The translations under genes were made by a program, and so were the position numbers. 64,000 nt of DNA from Heterocephalus glaber (lineage: Eukaryota > Chordata > Mammalia > Rodentia > Bathyergidae), in contig NW_004624732.1 in assembly GCF_000247695.1 (NCBI RefSeq), positions 23,845,500-23,909,499 on the forward strand, written 5' to 3'. This document shows positions 1 through 10,058 of this stretch, piece after piece; position 1 is the first letter of the stretch; each line of letters opens with the position of its first letter. The notes beneath the pieces were generated by a model. That model had not been told where the DNA came from. It saw only the letters and a program-made list of their open reading frames with translations, and made no database searches.

Positions 1-494
1 AGGCCGATCTCACTAATGAACATAGATGCAAAAATCCTTAATAAGATACTGGCAAACAGAATGCAGAAGATCATCAAGAAAATCATACACCCTGACCAAA
101 TGGGATTCATCCCAGGGATGCAGGGATGGCTCAACATACGCAAATCAATTAATGTAATACACTATATCAATAGAGCCAAGGACAAAAACCATATGATCAT
201 CTCAATAGTTTCAGAAAGAGCATTTGACAAAATCCAACACCCATTCATGATAAAAACCCTACAAAAATTGGAATAAATGGTCTCTACCTCAATCTGATAA
301 AAAACATCTATGAAAAACCAACAGCCAATATCATACTAAATGGTCAAAAACTGAAATCCTTCACACTAAAATCAAGAACATGACAAGGATGTCCACCATC
401 ACCACTCCTGTTCAATATAGTTTTGGAAACATTAGCCACCGCAATTAGACAAGAGAAAGAAATAAAAGGAATAAAGATAGGAAAAAAAAAAAAA
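1..494 (+). mobile_element. L1 LINE fragment, reverse-transcriptase part of ORF2, decayed
   Basis: The conceptual translation from base 16 reads as the L1 ORF2 reverse-transcriptase region: [17 protein letters not shown], then [14 protein letters not shown], then a diverged form of the motif around [11 protein letters not shown] stop at 274-276 and frame changes break the reading frame. It resumes with LATAIRQEKEIKGIKIGK near 430-482. The copy starts left of the window. Instead of running on to the rest of ORF2 and the L1 3'UTR, it ends in a run of 13 A at 482-494. Two AATAAA hexamers lie just before the A-run, at 461-466 and 470-475. It encodes nothing functional. Confidence 0.9.
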
Positions 495-890
495 GAAAGC
501 GAGATCCACAATTATGATAATCCAGCATATTTCATTGCTTCTAAGGCACATATTCTGCCCCCGACCTCCCATATTTTGAAGTTTCTGAAATCAGGGTGCA
601 ACTGACAGTTGGTAATGACCCTTGGTCATGTGGCAGTTTTGTACTTAGCATTGTCAGCACGTATGTGAAATCTCCCTTTAAGGCTGTGGGAGCAACTCCA
701 TCAATAGGATGCTGAAGGGATGCAGCACCTTGGAAAGAAATTTTAGAACCAAAATCGGAGCACTCTGTCTATAAGCGCTATATCCCTGAGTCTCTTGATG
801 GCCCAAAGCACAGCACAGGTATAAAGCTAGCAACATGGACCAGTCTCCATAAACAGGAATCCTGAAGAGTTGTACAGTAAAGAACTTGTA

Positions 891-992
891 GGGCTCGGGG
901 ATTTAGCTCAGTGGTTCCACCACCTGCTTTGTTAAGTGCGAGGTCCCGAGTTCAATCCCTGGTACCAAAAAAAAAAAAAAGAAAGAAAAAAA
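891..992 (+). mobile_element. ID-type SINE (tRNA-derived)
   Basis: This is a short tRNA-like unit with an A-box (TTAGCTCAGTGG) and a B-box-like segment (GAGTTCAATCCC). It ends GGTACC followed by an A-rich tail, which is the hallmark of the main ID family throughout this window. Confidence 0.9.
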
Positions 993-1781
993 GAAATTTA
1001 ACTTAAAAAAAGGAGAAATGTAGAAATTGTAGAAAAGAGTTAACTGACTTTTTTTGCTTATGTTTTCCTTTTTTAACACATACACAGGAGAGTTTATACC
1101 TTAATAAATGTAAATGAGATCTTTTAATAACAAAATACACATTTCAAATGATAAGAAAATGTGTATAATTTTAATTGCTAATGTTTTCTTCTACTGGTTC
1201 ATAAAATAATGGTGTATCATACAATTGAGGGCATATTAGACTCAACGAAATACATTGTCCAAGCACGGAAAAGTGTACAGAAGATTCCAGGCAACCATGA
1301 CAAATGTCCCCTGCCCTGGTGGACAAGGCAATGAGGAACTGTGTCCCTGCTCCTGGACCCTGCGGTAGGAGCAGAGGAAGTGCTGGGGGCTGGTGCCCCT
1401 GGATGTGTGTGGAGGTGTATGTCTGGTTATGCTGGGTCACAATGAACAGGGTCAGGGCTTCCCAATGGACCAGCACTGCTCTTGAGTCACCCAAGTAGCA
1501 GGGGAGAAGCACAGCTCCCTGGCAGCTCCCAGATTCTGCACTGGGTGGGACAGGAGCACCCCACACAAGCTAGTGACTCCTGGGCTCACGGTCCTGCCTA
1601 TCCCTAGGGCTTGCAGGCATCAGCGACTCCCATATCCTCCTTGGTTCCTCACAAGTGCACACCACACAGTCATGCTGTGTGTTTCCTGTCATTTCTCCCC
1701 CCATTTCAAACCTTTGGCTCTGTGAGGAGAGGGACCATGTCGGTGTAGCTCTCTGAGGACAGTGAGACTCAGAGAAGGGGT

Positions 1782-2152
1782 ATTATGGCTTGTATCTAGA
1801 TGTCCCCTCAAAGCCTCAGGCACTCATAGGTGGGGCTGGATCTAGGCTGTGATGCTGGGATTAAGGATTCCCCACCCTGAATATGGGTGGTACTACCCAA
1901 AGGGCAGGTAGTCTGGGTGGAATATAAACACACAGAAAGAAGGTTGGCGGCTGCTGTTGCTTGCTTCTTGTTGCCTCCTGCCTGCCTACCATGAACTCTT
2001 TCTCCTTGTGGTGCTCCTGTGCCATGCCGCTCTGCGTGGAGCCAGCCGACTATGGACTGAAACCTCTACAAACTGTGAGTGAAAATAAACTTTTCCTCCT
2101 TCAACTTGTGGGTGTCAGGTATTTTGATCCAGGACTGAGAAAGTAACTAAGA
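1782..2152 (+). mobile_element. Solo LTR, MaLR/MST-like
   Basis: It starts near TATGGCTTGTATCTAGATG. It contains a block close to GGAGCCAGCCGACTATGGAC, then an AATAAA signal (GTGAAAATAAAC, about 2080), and ends near AAGTAACTAAGAT. The same architecture recurs at 20813-21238 (+) and, inverted, at 23877-24230 and 30432-30855. It resembles the mammalian MaLR LTR plan. No internal retroviral coding sequence adjoins it, so it is a solo LTR. Confidence 0.65.
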
Positions 2153-3876
2153 TGAGGGTTTCCCCCAGTTGGCCAGTGGCCAAACCAAGAGCCTTTTTGC
2201 CTTTCCTGTGTTCCCTCAGGTATCTCCCACTCATTCTCTTGGGACAGGTACAATAAACCAGGGTGCAGACTTGGAGATCCCTCACCCCCCTCCCCAATGG
2301 ACTGGGACAGTTTGCTTCAGTGTTTTTCCTGGCTATCAAACCAAATTCTCCACTCCAATATGAGCGCTGCCAGACAGGCAAGGCAGTACCTCCTCCCCTA
2401 CTCCTGCCACTTCACACAATACTGTTTCCTTTTTGAAGAAGGGAGGGAGCACCCTGGAGTGGCTAAAATCAAGAAGGGAGGGATCTGAGCCCCTTATTTG
2501 CATACTGAACATTCATAGCAACTTTTCAGCCCTGCCCCTCAGTGGAACAGGCCTGTAGCTGCTCTACAAGCAGCATCCCCAGCCATTTTCTGAGTTTCCG
2601 TGTAGGATGGGTCACTCCTGTGTACTGGCCCCCTGTGCTGCATCACAGGCCCTGTTAAAGACTTGCTTTGCTGTTCTGGTAAACCTGCTTGTGATTTATT
2701 TTTACAGTACTGTGGGCCCCAAAAGTCCTATAAATCTAGTTGGGATTTTTATGCTGTGTAGTGTGGACAGAGCAGTCATTCCAATGAACACTCTACATTG
2801 CCCAGCACAAACTTGCACCACCAACACCCAGTACCATCAACCTACTGTGTCTGGCACAGCAGGCATTTGATGGTGGTGGTCAGTAGAAGCAGTGACTAGC
2901 AGCTGGCTGTGTCAACCATTGGCATCCAGTGTTAGCGGGCATCATCTGGTGACATCAAGATTGCTAGCAGGGCTTTACTTTACCAGTTCATGATTTTCAT
3001 CCCAATAGAGCCAAAGAACCCTAGGGTGATTGGAAACACCAGGACCTTGTCCCCCATGCCAACCAGTCACTGGATGTGGGCTGCTCCATGGAGGGACACA
3101 GGAGGTGAGAACAGTTCTGGGAGATGCCCAGCAATGAAGTGTCATCTGGCAGCCTTCTCAGTTGTGGGGAAGGTGAGGATGAGTACTTGGTCCTAAAGGG
3201 AGACTCTGGGCGGCAAACAGTACCCACAGAGGGCAGCCACAGATGTTGGCATCTCAAGAGGGTCACAGAGGGGAAAGAATTGCTCTATCCTCATTAGGGC
3301 GTTTCCTCTGTCAGTGAACCCTGGAAATCTCCCCAGGCAGTGGGTCCCATGTCACACTTGAGGAAGTCAAGGCTGGTGAAGTTAAGATGGCAGTTGAGGT
3401 CCCGGCACTAGTAAGGACAAAGGCAGGAGTTAAAGCCAGCCTTGCAGCATTCCAAAGCACAAACCCTTTCGGTGGCAGACGCTGCTCTCTGTTGAGCCTG
3501 GATTTGGGAGTGGGCGGCATGAGGGTGTCCTGAGGCAACACCTGTGAGCTTAGAGAGAAGAAGAGGGTGTTTGGGCTGCTCTGCTGGGGAAGGGCAGGCT
3601 CTCTGGAGGAGGTGCCACTAGCTGAGCCTCAGGGAAGTTAGCCAGTCAAACTGGGGCTGGAGGGAGGGCACTGAGGAGCAGGGGAGTGGGAAAAACAGGG
3701 AAGTAAAGGGTCCTTGATAGGCAAGTGGCCCCAGATGGATGTGGCTGGTGGGCACTCAGATTGACAAGTAGATGGTGGTTTTGGAGCTCTCTTCTGCATG
3801 GTGGCAGCCCCATGCCAGGTGCATGGCATGGCAAGAGGAATATGGGCCAGACCACCACTCCACCAGCCTCCTTGGC

Positions 3877-3921
3877 TCATGTGCAAACAGGGTGTGCCTG
3901 TCATGTGCAAACAGGGTGTGC
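3877..3921. repeat. Two-copy 24-bp tandem repeat
   Basis: The unit beginning TCATGTGCAAACAGGGTGTG occurs at 3877 and again at 3901, a period of 24 bp with an almost perfect match. It is a simple local duplication. Confidence 0.85.
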
Positions 3922-4794
3922 AGTTGTGTGGAGGAGCCTGGTGTATCTTGCAGTGTGTGTGGTACTCGAGAGGGCTGGACACGCCCTCTCTGAGCTGCTG
4001 AGGATGGTCAGTGCCAACACTGGAAGATTTCATAACTGTTCCTCTCTGGGCAGCCTCTGCTTCCTCCCCATTGGTTCCCACCCACCCCCACCCTGTGCTC
4101 ACATGGCTCTTGTCTTTTTTGTTAATGCCCTTTCTTACATGTTGGGTCATCCATGACGACCTGCCCTGTGGGGGCAGCTGGCTGGGTTCTCTCACTGCAG
4201 TGTCCTCAGTGTTGATGCCTCATGGTGATTCTTCCCATTTCTTCTTGTCCAACTTCGTCCAGCTCGGTGCAGTGGGCAGAGTCTAGCTTTTCAAGCCAGA
4301 ATGAACTGGGTCCTGTCCTGGCTCTACTGCCCTGGCCATGCCAATTGGGTCCATTGACTGAAGTCAGGAGCATTGGTAAGTGGGTGACTGGCATCGATCT
4401 CCCCAGGATGCAAAACGAATGGGAAGTGCATGAGTCCTTGCCTCCTCTGACCCCACTGAGCCCCGGGAGGTCTCTCTTTGTCTCCCTCATGGCTCCCCCT
4501 ATTTTTCTAGAGCACCTGTCCCCAGGTAGGGGTATTCTGTGTGGCCCTCCTGCAGGGGCTGTCACCAGAACCTGGGACATTTGCAGGAGGAGCAGTGAAG
4601 CAGATAACAGGGCTCTGGTATGGCCCTGCGCCAAGGGACATGCGGCTGACACCATCCATGGCTGAGCTGGGACTGCTGAGCAGGAAGCAGAGCAGCCCTG
4701 CAAAGATGGAGGATGTCCAAATGCTGCCCAAAAGACTGATCAGCAGCAAGCATTTGGGGCGGAGGGGAGAGCAGGTGGAGGGACACATGGTTTT

Positions 4795-4930
4795 GGTGTG
4801 GGAGGGATGGGATTCAAATCCCACCTCCTCCCCTTGCTGGTTACATCATCCAGGGCAGGCCACCTGGACTCTCGAGCCTCCACAGCCTCATCTGCAAAAT
4901 GGACCCAGCAGCTGTTTCCCAGGGCCCTTG
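4795..4930 (+). mobile_element. MIR-like ancient SINE fragment
   Basis: The stretch matches the MIR core and 3' flank pattern: GATTCAAATCCCACCTCC, then CTCATCTGCAAAATGG about 85 bp later. It is diverged, as expected for an element this old. Confidence 0.6.
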
Positions 4931-5087
4931 TGAGATCTAGGGCCAGTGAGGGGGTCCTCACACAGGCTTGGCTGTGCCCAGGGTGGACACGCGGCAGACA
5001 TTTGTTACACTACTCTGCCGCGTCTGGGAGTGCGGCACACAGAGACTGTCAGTGTACAGGTGGGCTTTGCTCTAAGCAACCAAATCA

Positions 5088-5165
5088 GGGCAGAGTGTAT
5101 GTAGCTCAGTGGCAGAGCACTTGCCAGAGGTGCTGGAGGCCCTGGGCTCTGCCCTCAGCACTTCA
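5088..5165 (+). mobile_element. ID-type SINE, diverged
   Basis: It contains TGTAGCTCAGTGGCAGAGCA (A-box side), followed by a degenerate B-box and CTCAGCACTTCAAAAC. This is the older ID subfamily, ending in AGCACT rather than GGTACC. Confidence 0.75.
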
Positions 5166-5261
5166 AAACTACACAATAAAATGAACAAAAACCAAATCAT
5201 GTGCATACATTATATGTTAGACTCCTTGAGTTCTGAAAAAATATTTTAAAAAAAGAATTGT

Positions 5262-5334
5262 TGGGGGAGATGTAGCTCAGGGGTAGAGCATTTATCTATC
5301 ATATATAGAACCCTGGGTTCCATCCCTAGCTGCA

Positions 5335-5365
<31 letters not shown>

Positions 5366-5374
5366 CAACAACAA
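5262..5374 (+). mobile_element. ID-type SINE with (CAG)n/(CAA)n tail
   Basis: It reads GATGTAGCTCAGGGGTAGAG then GGGTTCCATCCCTAGC. The usual A-rich tail is replaced by about nine GCA triplets and then AAC triplets (5332-5374). The trinucleotide tract probably grew from the SINE tail. Confidence 0.8.
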
Positions 5375-5971
5375 GAACTGTTCCATTTTGGAGTATTTTC
5401 AGATGTACAGAAAGACCTGGGGAATGCAGAGACTTCCTGTCTTCCCTTCTCTTAACCTCTCTTATTACCTCATTCAGTTGTCAAAGCTAAGAAGCCGAGC
5501 TTGGTGTGGTGCTCGGAGTACACAGCAGTCTTCATCTGGATTTGAAGGCACAAAGTTGCCTCCTCCTAGAAACTGCTGAGCAGCAGAGGACCACATGGGC
5601 CACTGGCAAACGGGACGCAAAGGACAGAAACGGATTGAGCCAAGCATGCAGTACAACACGGTGGATGAAGAGAAGTCAGGAGGCCTTAGCTCATGCTCAG
5701 CCGTGCCGTTTGCCATGTTTTGGCAACTCCCTGACCCATGTGCCTTAGTTTCTCTATCTGCAACTTGGGAATAACATTTCTTGCCTGGCACACCTGGAAA
5801 GTATGGCAGCTATTAGTCTCACCCATAGATCCATTCCCCCATCTTCCTTGGTAAGAAATCTCTGTTTTTTATCTGGGCACATGCCATTCCCATAAAGACT
5901 ACATTTCCTAGTAGCTCCTATACAGCAAGGAGAAGCCAGGTGACTAGCTTTCAGTCAAGATGTTAGGAGAG

Positions 5972-6004
5972 ATCACTTCTCGGCCTTTTGGCTAAGATCA
6001 AGTG
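5972..6004 (+). pseudogene. U2 snRNA 5'-end retropseudogene
   Basis: Thirty-three bases match the first ~33 nt of U2 snRNA (core CTTCTCGGCCTTTTGGCTAA). The first bases read ATCACTTCTC, where mature U2 has G at the fourth position. After GATCAAGTG the match stops, so the branch-site-pairing and Sm regions are absent and this cannot be a functional U2 gene. The flanks carry near-identical short repeats (GTTAGGAGA at 5962-5970 and GTTAGGAAA about 6010-6018), as expected for retroposition. Confidence 0.8.
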
Positions 6005-6177
6005 AAGAAGTTAGGAAAAAGTGGTGTATACATCTTCTGTGAACAGAGAAGGTGTGCCCTTATTCTGCCCCCCCTCTTTGTGACTGGTGAGAATGCTGTC
6101 ATAATGGCTGGAGCTCCAGCAGCCACTGTGCCAATATCTCACAAAGGGAAGGTACACGTGGCAAAGAAAGAATAAGA

Positions 6178-6229
6178 TGACTGGGGTTCCATCCCCAGCA
6201 CTGTAAAACAAAACAAAACAACAAAAAAA
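6178..6229 (+). mobile_element. ID-type SINE 3' end
   Basis: Only the B-box side remains (GGGGTTCCATCCCCAGCACT), followed by a CAAAACAAAACAAAAC-type tail. The 5' half is missing. Confidence 0.7.
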
Positions 6230-6265
6230 GAAAACTGAGTTCCTGGCATTGTAGATGCCATGAAC

Positions 6266-6425
6266 AGATTAAGGTTTCTCAATCTGAGCCTTATTAACAT
6301 TTTTGAGCCAGATAATTCTTTGCTGTGAGGAATCACCCCGTGTGTTATAGGATGTCTATAGCTTCCCTGGCCTGTACCCACCTCACCTCCTCATGTGAGA
6401 CAACCAAAAATGTTTCCAGAGGTTG
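6266..6425 (-). mobile_element. MER20-like hAT MITE fragment
   Basis: Read on the + strand it runs GGTTTCTCAATCTGAGCCTT, then GCCAGATAATTCTTTG, GATGTCTATAGC and ACAACCAAAAATGTTTCCAG. This follows the order of the MER20-type hAT-Charlie nonautonomous element in reverse. The name is from memory and could belong to a close relative. Confidence 0.6.
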
Positions 6426-6635
6426 TGCTTGTCCTGGGTGAGAGTGACCACTTTAGACCATTTCCGTATAACAGATGTATAACACAAGCCACAAATGCAA
6501 GCCACATGCATAACTTTTAAAGTAAAATGGGTGAAATTAGATTTTAAAATATATTTAACCTAAGGCAGTTAATTATTACCATTCACATGATTGGCATAAA
6601 GCTAGTGATGGGCTGTATTGTGTCCTCTCTCTCTC

Positions 6636-6712
6636 TCTGGTGCTGAGGAATTGAACCAAGGGCCTTGTGCAGGCACAGCCATGCTTCACCACTGAGCTCC
6701 ACTCAACTTTCT
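6636..6712 (-). mobile_element. ID-type SINE, inverted
   Basis: On the + strand it reads TGGTGCTGAGGAATTGAACC, then CACCACTGAGCTCC. This is the reverse complement of the B-box and A-box of the older ID family. Confidence 0.75.
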
Positions 6713-7427
6713 GTCACATGAGGTTTTGACCTTGCTATGGGCTCTCCAAGGCCTGCAGACCTCTGTGCAGACCAGCTGTTGTGGCAAGTGGGTGCTGTGC
6801 TGGGTGGCATTAACTATAGATGCTGAAATATGAGGGTAAATACGTGTGCTGCTTGAGTCATTTTATTTGGGGGTCTTCCAGCAGGATCCAGTTCTATCCA
6901 GTACAGGAGGCTCTTGGTGAACTTAACTCTAAGCAGTGTGACTTTGGAGTCGGCTGCAGGCTCCCAACAGCTCAAGAGTGGCCCCACCTGCACTTCTTAG
7001 AGTGTGGAGGGCACTGTCATGCCCAGCAGAGCTGTCCCCACCAGCATGGGTGCTGAACTGGCCCCAGACAGGCATTACTGAGGCCCTGCAGCTTAACTCT
7101 GCCTTCTGCCCTCTGCCACCTACCTGTGGCAGCAGATCCCCAGAGCACCCAGTACTGTGACTGCTTTTCCTGCTGGCCAAATCCAACCTCTTGAATGAGC
7201 CGTCCTTGAACTCCTACTCATCTGACAAGACAGCTCACTGGCAGTAAGGGCCCTCTGCGCAGCTTTAGGAGGAGACCCGATGACTCTGTGGGGGTCTTGC
7301 TGCTGACTCTGGAGGGGTCCTGGGCTAACCCATGGGAGCAGACACACATCTGATGACAGCAAATTTTCCCAGGATTGGGTCAGAAAAGGAACATAGAACT
7401 TTGGGACAGAAATTATTGATAGCCAAA

Positions 7428-7582
7428 GAGCATGAGCCCAGAAGTCACAAGCCTGGCCTCAAATCTCAGCTGTGGTGTTTGGCCTCCTGAGCCTCAGTTT
7501 CTTCATCTATAAAATGAGCTGATGTGTCTATTCTGTTTATCTCTGGGCCTAGCACAGAGTAAAAGTTGATAGTCCCACCATA
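7428..7582 (+). mobile_element. MIR-like ancient SINE fragment
   Basis: It contains CCTGGCCTCAAATCTCAGC, CCTCAGTTTCTTCATCTATA and AAATGAGCTGATG, ending in CTAGCACAGAGTAAAAG. The order and spacing follow the MIR consensus. Confidence 0.7.
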
Positions 7583-8554
7583 TGTGAATCATGGACATTG
7601 ACAAAATAGAGGGACTGGAAGGCCATCTCGTGCATGGCTGTCTTCTCTTTACCAGAATGGAAGCCCCAAGGGGTTTAGACAAAGCCTCAGCTGTGCCCTA
7701 ACACTGAAAAGTCACAGGCCAAAATAGGCAGTTATTTGAAGGACAGGACTGTCATGCTGTCTCCTCAAGCAGGAGAACCTAAGAGGAGGACAAAGCTATG
7801 CTGTCACCTTCGGTACAGTCACCTGCACTGTGCAGGTACAGTTGCACTTGGAAATAAGAAGCTACAGTCCTTATCAACCCCACTTTACCAGGGGCAAACT
7901 GTGGCGCAAAGGACCCAATGTGCAGCTTCCTCATTGGCATGAAACAAACCGCCTCACACTTGGGTGGCTTAGAGCACAATCATGCTTGCCCCCTAGTCTG
8001 CAGGCTTGCCTCTGTTGACAGGTCTGTGCGAGCCCTTCCCCTGGGAGCACGGCTGGGTACCTGGAGTGATGGGCTGGATGTGTTTCCCTTGCAAGCCGGG
8101 CACAGGGGCTCTTGATGTGATGGTTCTGAGCTCTGGTAGAGCTGGGAGCAGCTTTCTGCCATCTAATGGGCCAGCCCACCTCTGAAACAGCATTACTTCT
8201 GCTGCACTGTATGCTCAAAGGAAGCCTTGGGGCCAGCCATGCAGGGGTGGGGGGAGAAGTCATCTCTGAGCAGCAGGGCTTAGTTTACCTCACGAGGATC
8301 ACATATTCTGAGACCACTAAGTAGAAAACCCAGGTCTGAATTCTCATCATCTCCACTTCCCTTCCTCTGTTCAGTTCTCTTCCTCAGCTGGAGGCCCTTC
8401 CTCCCTGCCATGCAATGGCTTAACTTCCACTCACACATACCAGGGTCTTCTCTGGATCCAAAGTCCCCTCTGTTCCCACAACAGCTGCCACTTCCCTGGT
8501 CACACTGCAGGGGACTGCTGCTCACCCACTGCCTCTTAGGCTAGAATGAGAGGG

Positions 8555-8563
8555 TTCCAGGAA
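8555..8563. promoter_or_regulatory. STAT-type palindrome upstream of TFCP2L1
   Basis: TTCCAGGAA is an exact palindromic STAT (GAS) site, 1.43 kb upstream of the start codon. LIF/STAT3 is an established activator of TFCP2L1 in mouse ES cells. Whether this site is bound is inference. Confidence 0.35.
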
Positions 8564-9696
8564 AGGCCAGGCTCATCAGCTTCACACCAGAGCACTTCCT
8601 GTTAAATGATGTAGTGTTCTGATATGAATTAGGGAGCTCCCCTGGGATTAACACCTGGGAAGGGAATGGAAGGCAGCAGGGGCGGACTAGGGGGACCTTG
8701 AGCAATGATGCAAGTTCTGGCCATAGCTTGGACTGTCTCTATGAGGGATGCTGGGGCTAAACAGCCCATCAGCGCTGGCAGTGTAAGAGTCACTGGAATG
8801 TGGCTGTCCCCAACAGGTATCTGACCTCCTTGCAACAGCAGGGGTCCCTGAAGGGGCAGGTGTGTGGGGCTGTCTGCAGACTACTCTCTACTGTGCCTCA
8901 CAGGCCAGAACAGCAGGCAGAAGTGGGGCCCTTGAGAGCTGCCAGCTGTGACTTGTGGCTGCAGGATTTGGCGAGGAACAGTGAGGGAGGGAGAGTCTCA
9001 CCCATATCCAGGCCCAGGGGAGCTGGGAGCTACAGGCCTAGGTCCCAGAGGGCAGAATGGCTGCCTTCTTTGTGCCAGGCCCTGTGCCATGTGCTGGGGA
9101 CCGGATATCCCTCGGATGTGGGCCCTGGCCCATGGAACTCGGCTCCCTCCTGACTGACCCCATTCACCATGACCCACTGTCCATACTACTGCCAGACAGG
9201 TCTTTCTGAAAGGCAAACTGTGAGCTCACCTGCTCAGTTTAAAACACACTTGGAATAAAATCTGGAGGGTGGAGAGAGGAAGGCGGGTGCCTGGGGAAAA
9301 GAAGCCGAAAAGGTAAAGGAAGTCCCAGCTCCTCGACCTCTCTGGGATCTGCCCCACCCCTTCTCACAGCTCATTTCCTTTTCTTCATATGTATTTAAAG
9401 ATTTATTCTGGGCAGTGGTGAATTAGCCCAGGCCCTGCCCTCTTGGAGCTTACATTTCAGGGGGCAAGACAACCAATACACAAGAAAATTTCAAAGTGCA
9501 AAGGATTTCATAGTATGAGATGCCTGGAAGAAAAAAAGAGCAAGATAAAAGCGTGCCTGTGCCTGGACTGGGTTCTTGGACATCCGAGCCTGTTCCAATC
9601 ACCGAGCCGCCCTGGGGACAAACTGTGGGCTCAGCGTCGGGAACCGGGAGCGTAGGGACTAGAAAGCAGGTGGGCTGCAGCAGGGGTCACCTGGGC

Positions 9697-9731
9697 CCCG
9701 CCTCGCCCCGCCCCGCCCCGCCCCGCCCACC
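9697..9731. promoter_or_regulatory. GC-box array, tandem CCCCG pentamers
   Basis: A GCCCCGCC-type motif is repeated in a 5-bp period for about 30 bp. Each unit overlaps a Sp1/KLF GC box (CCCCGCCC). The array lies about 270-300 bp upstream of the TFCP2L1 start codon. KLF factors belong to the same pluripotency network, but Sp1 alone would explain the motif. Confidence 0.7.
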
Positions 9732-9873
9732 TTTCGGTCCCTGAGTCCTGGAGGACGCCACTCCAGGAAAGGGCGCGCCGCTTAGTAGGCCAGGTGCGCG
9801 GGGCCGGGAGCCGCCTTCCCGCCACGGTACTGGAGGGCGGTCCGGCCGCGGCCCCGCCCCGTCCCGCGCCGCC

Positions 9874-9880
9874 CATAAAT
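9874..9880 (+). promoter_or_regulatory. TATA-like element
   Basis: CATAAAT lies in otherwise GC-rich DNA and is followed by GCGCGGGGCC. A start 25-30 bp downstream would fall near 9905, giving a 5' leader of about 90 nt before the ATG at 9997. The start site itself is not visible from sequence. Confidence 0.45.
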
Positions 9881-9996
9881 GCGCGGGGCCACCGGGCACC
9901 TCGGGTTCCCGGCGCGGCTCTCAGGTGACCGCGCGGTGGGTGCCGCCCGCGTCTCCACTCGTTGCCGCGCCTCTCCGCGCACTGGGGGTTCAAGCC

Positions 9997-10058
9997 ATGC
10001 TGTTCTGGCACACTCAGCCCGAGCACTACAACCAGCACAACTCAGGCAGCTACCTGCG
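9997..10058 (+). CDS. TFCP2L1: TFCP2L1 exon 1, coding part
   Basis: It encodes residues 1-20 ([20 protein letters not shown]) plus two bases of codon 21. The donor is CTGCG/GTAAGG. The codon is completed as CGT (Arg) by the first base of exon 2. The 5'UTR extends upstream to an undetermined start near 9905. Confidence 0.95.

Larger units (their letters stand above)
495..9570. other. Upstream intergenic DNA of TFCP2L1, no gene seen
   Basis: No open frame here has a recognisable domain, splice structure or family resemblance. The stretch holds the repeats and the U2 pseudogene listed separately. Between them (about 993-1780, 2153-3876, 3925-4794, 4931-5087, 5375-5971, 6713-7427 and 7583-9570) I see only unique mammalian-type sequence. 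In other mammals the gene upstream of TFCP2L1 is CLASP1, some tens of kilobases away; none of its exons is recognised here. Confidence 0.6.

Noticed and set aside
2496..2503. ATTTGCAT octamer (POU/OCT4-type) 7.5 kb upstream of TFCP2L1
   Set aside because: About two octamers are expected by chance in 64 kb (another is near 32822), and no SOX partner motif adjoins it.
3638..4195. 185-codon antisense open frame in the upstream region
   Set aside because: Composition follows local base bias (His, Pro, Ser rich), shares the stretch with open frames on the other strand, and contains a plain tandem repeat.
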